The notes under the pieces are model-generated. The model was not told where the DNA came from and ran no database searches. It worked only from the letters and a program-made list of their open reading frames with translations. A stretch of DNA of 19,284 nt, taken from Flavobacterium psychrophilum. GTDB taxonomy: Bacteria > Bacteroidota > Bacteroidia > Flavobacteriales > Flavobacteriaceae. Every line of letters begins with the position of its first letter. Within the stretch, counting starts at the first letter, position 1. Of this stretch, positions 14,694 through 19,284 are shown in pieces. A program made the position numbers and the translations under genes. The stretch is from assembly GCA_003243255.1 (NCBI GenBank), contig QFQM01000082.1:1-19284 (forward strand), in the 5' to 3' direction.

Positions 14694-14709
14694 ATTTTAA
14701 AATTTATTT
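14688..14709. repeat. 22-bp A/T-only perfect palindrome over the ribH stop codon
   Basis: AAATAAATTTT followed by its exact reverse complement. It includes the ribH stop codon and precedes the GC-stemmed terminator. Confidence 0.8.
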
Positions 14710-14720
14710 TACTGAATATC

Positions 14721-14751
14721 AGGCTCTTTCGAAAGAAAGAGCTTTTTTTTT
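14721..14751 (+). terminator. Intrinsic terminator of the TPR-ribH operon
   Basis: GCTCTTTC and GAAAGAGC form a perfect 8-bp stem closed by a GAAA (GNRA) tetraloop, followed by nine T. Confidence 0.95.
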
Positions 14752-14871
14752 GAAAAAAAATCATTTTTTTAAATCCAAAGAAAATAGTCTTACGTATATA
14801 CCTGTAAGTAAACGGATTTAAAATTACAACGACGGTATAACAAATTCGTGAATTCGTCCCCAAAAAGAAAT

Positions 14872-14909
14872 AAGCCATTTAATTAAAGTAAGGTGTGGTT
14901 TTATGGCTT
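14872..14909 (+). other. Hairpin upstream of the second terminator, possible structured RNA
   Basis: AAGCCAT (14872-14878) pairs perfectly with ATGGCTT (14903-14909) around a 24-base loop containing GGTGTGG. Two bases later a terminator stem begins whose apical part (CACC) could also pair with the GGTG in this loop. It does not match any RNA family I recognise. Confidence 0.4.
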
Positions 14910-14910
14910 C

Positions 14911-14944
14911 CCCTTTTCACCGCAAGGCTGGAAAGGGTTTTTTT
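14911..14944 (+). terminator. Second intrinsic terminator downstream of ribH
   Basis: CCCTTTTC pairs with GGAAAGGG (one G-T pair). The stem extends through CC/GG to a GCAA tetraloop with a small bulge, and seven T follow. It is 160 bases beyond the ribH terminator, so it either backs that one up or ends a separate short transcript. Confidence 0.65.
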
Positions 14945-14966
14945 ATTTTATATGGGTCTTTCTTTA

Positions 14967-14990
14967 GAATTCCCCTCCGGAGGGGAATTC
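14967..14990. repeat. 24-bp perfect palindrome (GAATTCCCCTCC and its reverse complement)
   Basis: The two 12-base halves are exact reverse complements with no loop. It begins 8 bases beyond the DUF1801 stop codon, so it may help end transcription from the minus strand, although no strong T tract follows on that strand. Confidence 0.85.
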
Positions 14991-14997
14991 AAATTCT

Positions 14998-15369
14998 CTA
15001 TTTCTTCTTTTTAAGTTCAGCTTTTTGGATGTTCTTCTCAACCCTGAATTTTACGATTTTAGTAATAAGCTCCAATGGTAGTGGATTGTCAAACGGAAAC
15101 TGAATGGAACCTTTTCCTGTTTTGTATTGACTCAGTTCTTTTTGGAAAGCTTCGTTCCCTGATGGAAGAGCATAAAAGCCTATATGATTGTTAAATGCCG
15201 CAAAATGTACAAGATTGCCCTGTAGCTTAAATGTAGGTAAGCCATAACTTATTGCTTCAGTTGCCTCGGGAGCAGCAGCCTGTATGGTGTTGCGTACCTG
15301 TTGCAATAGTTGTTGCACTTCGGGCTCAAAACCGGATATATACTCATCTATGTTCTTTGGTTTTTCCAT
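14998..15369 (-). CDS. DUF1801 (YdhG-like) protein
   Basis: A 123-residue cytoplasmic protein of the DUF1801/YdhG-like fold. Landmarks are IDEYISGFEPEVQQLLQQVRNTI, APEATEAISYGLPTFKL, HFAAFNNHIGFYALP and the GKGSIQFPFDNPLPLELITKIVKFR tail. Relatives are sometimes annotated as iron chaperones because a Bacillus member is structurally frataxin-like; there is no direct evidence for iron binding here. The C-terminus ends in a lysine cluster (AELKKKK). It is on the same strand as, and 91 bases downstream of, the VOC protein gene, with a REP-like fragment between them. No TAnnTTTG element was found directly upstream, so it probably depends on read-through. Confidence 0.88.
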   Translation of the reverse strand: MEKPKNIDEYISGFEPEVQQLLQQVRNTIQAAAPEATEAISYGLPTFKLQGNLVHFAAFNNHIGFYALPSGNEAFQKELSQYKTGKGSIQFPFDNPLPLELITKIVKFRVEKNIQKAELKKKK

Positions 15370-15386
15370 GATTATAGTTTAATTTT

Positions 15387-15428
15387 TCGAGATTTCTCCA
15401 CTCCGCTACGCTACGGTCGAAATGACAG
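15387..15428. repeat. Partial REP-like element (second copy of the GTCATTTCGAC family)
   Basis: On the minus strand it reads TGTCATTTCGACCGTAGCG, then TAGCGGAGTGGAGAAATCTC. It shares GTCATTTCGAC and GGAGAAATCTC with the element at 5325-5395 but has only one arm. Confidence 0.7.
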
Positions 15429-15460
15429 AACGCAAATTACGTTTGAGACAAACCTGGTTA

Positions 15461-15931
15461 CTATTCAGCTGCTGCTTTAAGTGTAGCGATATCGAGTTTT
15501 TTCATCTGCATAAGGGCAGCCATTACTTTTTGTCCCTTCTCCGGGTCTCTGTGGTTTATCAATTGTCCAAGGTCTCTTGGTACAACCTGCCACGATACGC
15601 CAAATGGATCTTTTAACCATCCGCACATGCTCTCGCTTCCTCCATTTGCTGTAAGGCTGTCCCAGTAATGGTCAATCTCATCCTGATCTTTGCATTCAAT
15701 ACTGAATGATATTGCTTCGTTTGGTTTAAAATGAGGTCCGCCATTAAGTATCATAAATTCCTGTCCGGCAATTTCAAATACAGCTGTAAGTACAGAACCT
15801 GCAGGCATTGGAGCGCCTTCTCCGTAATGTGATACTGTTTTTATTCTTCCGTTTTTAAATACTGTTGTATATAGGTCAAGAGCTTCTTCAACCCGCCCGT
15901 TGAACCAAATGCATGGTGTGATCTTTTGCAT
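15461..15931 (-). CDS. VOC family (PhnB-like) protein
   Basis: A 156-residue protein of the vicinal oxygen chelate superfamily, PhnB/3-demethylubiquinone methyltransferase-like branch (PF06983 type). Landmarks are ITPCIWFNGRVEEALDLY, VFKNGRIKTVSHYGEG, SVLTAVFEIAGQEFMILNGGP, ISFSIECKDQDEIDHYWDSL and CGWLKDPFGVSWQVVP. The family name misleads: these are not proven methyltransferases, and most are uncharacterised small-molecule binding or processing proteins. The C-terminal extension MAALMQMKKLDIATLKAA is usual for the branch. It sits 117 bases downstream of the TetX-like monooxygenase with its own -7 element and just upstream of the DUF1801 gene, suggesting a small stress or detoxification group, which is inference. 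Confidence 0.88.
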   Translation of the reverse strand: MQKITPCIWFNGRVEEALDLYTTVFKNGRIKTVSHYGEGAPMPAGSVLTAVFEIAGQEFMILNGGPHFKPNEAISFSIECKDQDEIDHYWDSLTANGGSESMCGWLKDPFGVSWQVVPRDLGQLINHRDPEKGQKVMAALMQMKKLDIATLKAAAE

Positions 15932-15979
15932 GATTATTCAGGTTTATTTGTTTATTGTAATTCTCTCAGGAAAGTTACT

Positions 15980-15987
15980 CAAAGATA
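15980..15987 (-). promoter_or_regulatory. -7 element (TATCTTTG) for the VOC-DUF1801 genes
   Basis: Exact TAnnTTTG match on the minus strand, 48 bases before the VOC start. The nearest candidate TTG is 27 bases away, outside the normal spacing. Confidence 0.4.
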
Positions 15988-16048
15988 CCGAAACTATAGT
16001 TGCGCTGAGCGGTGCAAACCTGACAATCAGGAGGGTGAATCAGGACAA

Positions 16049-17209
16049 CTAATGTCCGCTGAAAAATTCCAGCATTTTTTCGAGAGCCCCTTCCGAGTGC
16101 ATCATCTCACCATTTTCAATTGATTCTTTTGCTGCTTCAGAGGCTCTTTTGCGCATATTGGTTTCATAGTGAGCGATAGCTTCCTGAACGTTGTCAAACT
16201 CGTCAGAGGCCAGGCATTCACTTAATTCTAAAGCATCAAGCATAGCCATGTTTACGCCTTCTCCTGCAAAAGGAGGCATTACATGAGCCGCATCACCAAG
16301 CATAGTCAGGTTGGGTTTTGCTTCCCATGTTTGGTCCAAAGGCATGCAGTATATGGGTCTTGGAACGAATGGGGTTGATGCATTTTCAAAAAGTTCATTC
16401 CATATGCTGTCCCATTCAGGATATTCCTGATTGAACCATTCGAGTAGTTGTTTGTTATCATTATAATCCAAACCGCTGTTGGCTGCCCAGTTTTGGTCGG
16501 TTTTTAAGCTGGCATAGAATCCAATATCGCCATTGCCTTTCTGGCCTCCCAGAATGCATTTTGAATTACCGAAAGCCATAATCTTTCCACCATCAAGCAT
16601 TTTGCTGAAGGTTGGTGCAGTTTCCTTAGCATTATAGATATTACCTTCCAGCATAGTTACCCCTGAATAGAATGGTTTAATGTCAGTGATGAAAGGACGT
16701 ATTTTAGAATTGGCGCCATCTGCGGCGATTACAATGTCTGCGTAGAATGAAGCACCGTTCTTAAAGTGAAGCAACCATCCGTCGCCGTGTTCTTTCATCG
16801 TTATAAAATGACTGTCCCATACTATGGTGTCAGGTTGAAGCGACTCCATTAATATATTTCTCAATGGTCCGCGGTCTATTTCCGGGCGGAAATGTTCATG
16901 TCCAAAGTTTTCATCTGGTTTTGCTTCGTGGTCTTTAAAAAGTATTTCCACATGCTCGTTTGTGATAATAGCTTTATCTGCTCCGGGCATATAATTATTT
17001 TTGAATTCGTCCATCAGGCCGGCTTTGCGGATAGCTGCCAGTCCCGATTCGTCATGCAGGTCAAGAGGTGAGCCCTGAACACGGGCATATTTATTTGTGT
17101 CTCTTTCGTATACTTTTACATTTGCTCCTTTAAGCTGAAGCAGTCTGGCAAGTGTCAGACCGCCGGGTCCACCGCCAACGATGGCGATTTGTTTATCATT
17201 TAATTTCAT
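16049..17209 (-). CDS. TetX-like FAD-dependent monooxygenase
   Basis: A 386-residue class A flavoprotein monooxygenase. The FAD motif is AIVGGGPGGLTLARLLQ (residues 9-25), with Glu35 (YERD) binding the ribose. The second FAD motif is LGDAAHVMPPFAGEGVNMAM (304-323). GSPLDLHDESG, DRGPLRNILMESL and VWDSHF follow the plan of the tetracycline-inactivating enzyme Tet(X) closely, including the C-terminal helix region, and length is nearly the same. By hand alignment from memory, however, Tet(X) substrate contacts Gln192, Arg213 and His234 appear here as Glu, Lys and Gly (TMLEGNI, GGKIMAF, GDIGFYAS). So it is a family member whose substrate is probably not tetracycline. It is directly downstream of the AraC gene, with a -7 element across that gene's stop codon. 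Confidence 0.88.
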   Translation of the reverse strand: MKLNDKQIAIVGGGPGGLTLARLLQLKGANVKVYERDTNKYARVQGSPLDLHDESGLAAIRKAGLMDEFKNNYMPGADKAIITNEHVEILFKDHEAKPDENFGHEHFRPEIDRGPLRNILMESLQPDTIVWDSHFITMKEHGDGWLLHFKNGASFYADIVIAADGANSKIRPFITDIKPFYSGVTMLEGNIYNAKETAPTFSKMLDGGKIMAFGNSKCILGGQKGNGDIGFYASLKTDQNWAANSGLDYNDNKQLLEWFNQEYPEWDSIWNELFENASTPFVPRPIYCMPLDQTWEAKPNLTMLGDAAHVMPPFAGEGVNMAMLDALELSECLASDEFDNVQEAIAHYETNMRKRASEAAKESIENGEMMHSEGALEKMLEFFSGH

Positions 17210-17231
17210 ACTATTAATTTTATTAACAGGA

Positions 17232-17239
17232 CAAAATTA
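17232..17239 (-). promoter_or_regulatory. -7 element (TAATTTTG) for the TetX-like gene
   Basis: Exact TAnnTTTG match on the minus strand, 22 bases before the monooxygenase start, overlapping the stop codon of the AraC gene. It allows the enzyme to be transcribed separately from its presumed regulator. Confidence 0.5.
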
Positions 17240-17992
17240 TTGCTGCTTCAGTACAGATAATAGTATAAATCGGTCATCTTTATTTTTGGATAATTCTTTC
17301 GGAACTTCACCTGAGAATTTTTTGATCTCTTTGATAAAGTGGTTCTGGTCGGTAAAATTAAGTTCCGGGAAAAGCTTGCCGTGTGCAATATGTTTTAAAG
17401 ATATCCTGAAGCGGAGAATATTGCAATAGGCTTTTAAAGATAGTCCTAAGTGTTGTGTAAAATAGCGGTTGATCTGCCTGCTGCTCCAGCCAACCTTTTC
17501 AGAGAGTGCTGAAACGGTCATTTCTCCGTTTGATGTATAGATCAGTTCGAAAAGTTTGCGTTTTCTTTCATCGATCTCTTTTGGTAGAAGGTTTTTTACC
17601 GTTTGTGTCGCTTTCAGATAAAAGGCATCGAAATCATTTAGGTCATTAATACTAAAATTCCAGAAATCATCAGGAAGTTCAGTTGCGCTATCCAGAAAAC
17701 CTGAAATAGGAGTCTTTAAAATATATTCTACTGCCAGTGGTTTGAAACTGATTACAAAGGTAAACGTGCCGGGTATAACGGCTCTTGCTTCGGGATAGGT
17801 TTCCAGTCCCATTAAAGTAACATGAAATGGCTCGGAAGCCGATTTAGAAAAGAACAGGTCAATCCTGCCATCAGGCATAATTACAACTTCCTTCGGTTCA
17901 TCCGATGGGTTTTCAAACATACCGATGCTTTCTACAAAATCACTGATGGAATTTTCAGGCGGTACGAATTTATAATTGAAGTTGTGGCTCAT
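17237..17992 (-). CDS. AraC family transcriptional regulator (DUF6597-type N-terminus)
   Basis: A 251-residue regulator. The N-terminal sensor part (SISDFVESIGMFENPSD, VIMPDGRIDLFF, VIPGTFTFVISFKPLAVEYIL) matches the DUF6597 domain common in Bacteroidota AraC proteins. The C-terminal DNA-binding domain has two helix-turn-helix units: MTVSALSEKVGWSSRQINRYF followed by LGLSLKAYCNILRFR, then NFTDQNHFIKEIKKFSGEVPKEL. The last helix pattern (F-DQ-HFI-E-K-F-G--P) is the family signature. It lies 27 bases upstream of the TetX-like monooxygenase on the same strand and most likely controls it, a frequent arrangement; the inducer is unknown. The start at 17992 is downstream of the trxB terminator, so it is a separate unit. 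No -7 element was found for it. Confidence 0.9.
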   Translation of the reverse strand: MSHNFNYKFVPPENSISDFVESIGMFENPSDEPKEVVIMPDGRIDLFFSKSASEPFHVTLMGLETYPEARAVIPGTFTFVISFKPLAVEYILKTPISGFLDSATELPDDFWNFSINDLNDFDAFYLKATQTVKNLLPKEIDERKRKLFELIYTSNGEMTVSALSEKVGWSSRQINRYFTQHLGLSLKAYCNILRFRISLKHIAHGKLFPELNFTDQNHFIKEIKKFSGEVPKELSKNKDDRFILLSVLKQQ

Positions 17993-18023
17993 TGTTACAG
18001 TTTCATATCTGTAGTATAAAGCT

Positions 18024-18052
18024 AAATAAAAAAGCCGGACTATTGTCCGGCT
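18024..18052 (-). terminator. Intrinsic terminator of trxB
   Basis: On the minus strand AGCCGGAC and GTCCGGCT form a perfect 8-bp stem with a four-base loop, followed by seven T. It separates trxB from the AraC gene. Confidence 0.93.
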
Positions 18053-18075
18053 CTTACTATTATATAAGCTTTTTA

Positions 18076-19041
18076 TTAAGCAATCTCATGATGTGTTTCT
18101 ACTGTAGCAAGGTAACGCTCTGCGTCAAGAGCAGCCATACAGCCAGAACCCGCAGCTGTAATAGCCTGACGGTATTCTTTATCCTGAACATCTCCTGAAG
18201 CAAATACACCAGGGATATTCGTTTTAGTAGATTTACCTTCCGTTATCAGGTAACCTGTCTCATCCATATCAAGCTGACCTTTAAAGATGTCAGTGTTTGG
18301 TTTGTGGCCAATAGCGATGAACAGACCTGTAATAGCGATATCGTGTTTCTCTCCTGTAACATTGTTTACAATCCTAAGGCCGTCAACAACCTGATCACCT
18401 AATACTTCATCAACTTCACTGTTGAAAAGTACTTTCAGGTTAGGCGTGTTCTCAACACGGTGCTGCATTGCTTTAGAAGCACGCATAACGTCTTTACGAA
18501 CAAGCATTGTTACACTTTTACAGATGTTTGCAAGGTAAGTAGCTTCTTCGGCAGCAGTATCTCCTGCACCTACGATTGCTACATCCTGGTTACGATAGAA
18601 GAAACCATCACATACCGCACAAGCAGATACGCCACCACCTCTTAAGCGTTGCTCACTTGGAAGTCCAAGGTATTTTGCGGTAGCACCTGTAGAGATGATT
18701 ACAGTTTGTGCATGTACTTCTTTGTTTCCGTCGATTATGATTTTGTGCCATCCTCCGGCTTCTTTGCTGAATTCAACAGCAGTAGCCATACCGATGCGTA
18801 CTTCAGTACCAAAACGTTCAGCCTGTTGCTGTAGCTGAACCATCATTGTTGGTCCGTCTATACCTTCAGGATAACCGGGAAAATTATCAACTTCAGTAGT
18901 AGTGGTAAGTTGTCCACCCGGTTCCATACCGGTATAAACAACAGGTTTCATGTCAGCTCTTGCAGCATAGATAGCTGCGGTATAGCCTGCAGGGCCAGAG
19001 CCTATGATAAGGCATTTTATTTTTTCAATTGTTTCAGACAT
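18076..19041 (-). CDS. trxB: Thioredoxin-disulfide reductase
   Basis: A 321-residue flavoenzyme that passes electrons from NADPH through FAD to the oxidised disulfide of thioredoxin. The FAD site is GSGPAGYTAAIYAAR (residues 14-28). The redox pair is Cys141 and Cys144 in CAVCDGFFYRN. The NADPH motif is GAGDTAAEEA (158-167), followed by VRKDVMRASKAMQ. The C-terminal FAD segment is VFASGDVQDKEYRQAITAAGSGCMAALDAERYL, split here between its two conserved parts VFASGDV and AAGSGCMAALDAE. Length is normal for the low-molecular-weight bacterial type. It is a single-gene unit between its own -7 element and its own terminator. No trxA is adjacent. Confidence 0.96.
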   Translation of the reverse strand: MSETIEKIKCLIIGSGPAGYTAAIYAARADMKPVVYTGMEPGGQLTTTTEVDNFPGYPEGIDGPTMMVQLQQQAERFGTEVRIGMATAVEFSKEAGGWHKIIIDGNKEVHAQTVIISTGATAKYLGLPSEQRLRGGGVSACAVCDGFFYRNQDVAIVGAGDTAAEEATYLANICKSVTMLVRKDVMRASKAMQHRVENTPNLKVLFNSEVDEVLGDQVVDGLRIVNNVTGEKHDIAITGLFIAIGHKPNTDIFKGQLDMDETGYLITEGKSTKTNIPGVFASGDVQDKEYRQAITAAGSGCMAALDAERYLATVETHHEIA

Positions 19042-19066
19042 AATAGTTCGGTCTTAATTTGCTCTG

Positions 19067-19074
19067 CAAATGTA
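19067..19074 (-). promoter_or_regulatory. -7 element (TACATTTG) for trxB
   Basis: Exact TAnnTTTG match on the minus strand, 25 bases before the trxB start. No TTG at -33. Confidence 0.55.
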
Positions 19075-19146
19075 AGTTTTAATTAAAATATTAACTACTG
19101 AAAGTTATCAGTTTTCATTATTGAAAAATAAAATTCAGTTATCGCT

Positions 19147-19175
19147 TTGAGATATGGATTTTAGTAGTATATTTG
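19147..19175 (+). promoter_or_regulatory. Promoter for tRNA-Pro
   Basis: TTG (19147-19149), 18 bases, then TATATTTG (19168-19175): full match to the Bacteroidota consensus TTG-N17-23-TAnnTTTG, the best promoter in the window. Transcription would start about 25 bases before the tRNA. Confidence 0.75.
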
Positions 19176-19207
19176 CACCGCTCAAATGGAGTAATCCACT
19201 TTGAATT

Positions 19208-19282
19208 CGGGGTGTAGCGTAGCCCGGTCATCGCGCCTGGTTTGGGACCAGGAGGTCGCAGGTTCGAATCCTGCCACCCCGA
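19208..19282 (+). tRNA. tRNA-Pro (anticodon UGG)
   Basis: A complete cloverleaf of 75 bases. The acceptor stem is CGGGGTG/CACCCCG, the D arm is closed by GCG/CGC, and the anticodon stem is CCTGG/CCAGG with loop TTTGGGA giving anticodon TGG at 19243-19245. The T arm is GCAGG/CCTGC with TTCGAAT, and the discriminator is A at 19282. The UGG anticodon can read all or most CCN codons by wobble. A CCA tail is not seen in the two bases left before the window ends. Confidence 0.97.
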
Positions 19283-19284
19283 CA

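Larger units (their letters stand above)
14752..14997. other. Gene-free stretch with repeats, hairpins and a second terminator
   Basis: No credible coding sequence was found between the ribH terminator and the DUF1801 stop. In order it holds a CTTAC...GTAAG inverted repeat around GTATATAC (14789-14808); AATTCGTGAATTCGT, a remnant of the CACGAATT repeat family on the minus strand (14840-14858); an AAGCCAT/ATGGCTT hairpin (14872-14909); an intrinsic terminator (14911-14944); and a 24-bp perfect palindrome (14967-14990). I see no TAnnTTTG element on the plus strand that could drive a separate transcript into the second terminator. Confidence 0.6.

Noticed and set aside
14669..14878. A 69-codon minus-strand frame antisense to the ribH 3' end and terminator
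   Set aside because: Its Phe/Lys/Ile-rich peptide comes from AT-rich terminator sequence and palindromes; no domain and no promoter.
16019..16031. CCTGA-CAA-TCAGG short hairpin downstream of the TetX-like gene
   Set aside because: Five-bp stem with no T tract on the minus strand; too weak to call a terminator.
16049..17992. Biosynthetic gene cluster around the FAD monooxygenase
   Set aside because: No synthase, ligase or carrier genes accompany it; it is a regulator-enzyme pair.
1..19284. CRISPR array, prophage, insertion sequence or integrase
   Set aside because: No regularly spaced repeats, no transposase or integrase motifs, and no phage structural genes in any frame I read.

Overview
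The window looks like chromosome from a member of the Flavobacteriaceae (Bacteroidota), most like Flavobacterium. Three things point there. The -7 promoter element TAnnTTTG recurs just upstream of many starts, with no Shine-Dalgarno runs. The protein families are typical: a Bacteroidota-type TonB with the YGAY-LR motif, lipoproteins with acidic residues right after the lipid cysteine, a YqfO-type Nif3, and a subclass B1 metallo-beta-lactamase. The intergenic junk is also typical, including REP-like pieces whose spurious translation reads CHSERSAAKSKNL. This identification is inference from sequence style; no search was run.

Layout, left to right. A coiled-coil/zinc-ribbon protein (cut by the window edge) and Nif3 lie on the minus strand. 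A small lipocalin-like lipoprotein is followed by lpxK and an overlapping purine nucleoside phosphorylase, all on the plus strand. Type I GAPDH and lipoyl synthase are on the minus strand. A PrcB-type lipoprotein (plus) converges on a TonB protein (minus). A secreted B1 metallo-beta-lactamase (plus) meets, stop codon to stop codon, a minus-strand block of ECF sigma factor, GT2 glycosyltransferase, murB, DUF2461 protein and recF. A membrane-anchored TPR protein and ribH run divergently from recF. A roughly 300-base intergenic stretch rich in palindromes leads into a minus-strand accessory block: DUF1801, a PhnB-type VOC protein, a TetX-like FAD monooxygenase and its probable AraC regulator. thioredoxin reductase (trxB) follows, and the window ends in tRNA-Pro(UGG).

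Most genes are housekeeping: lipid A, peptidoglycan, lipoate, riboflavin, glycolysis, purine salvage, recombination and thiol redox. The accessory content is the metallo-beta-lactamase, the AraC/TetX-like pair with its small neighbours, and two probably surface-exposed lipoproteins. There is no CRISPR array, insertion sequence, integrase, prophage, or multi-gene defence or biosynthetic cluster. I do not see a convincing new system. The points most worth a second look are the intergenic repeat families, an 18-bp perfect palindrome upstream of tonB, a terminator-ended structured element after ribH, an Asn-to-Asp change at the base-specificity position of the phosphorylase, and the diverged substrate pocket of the TetX-like enzyme.
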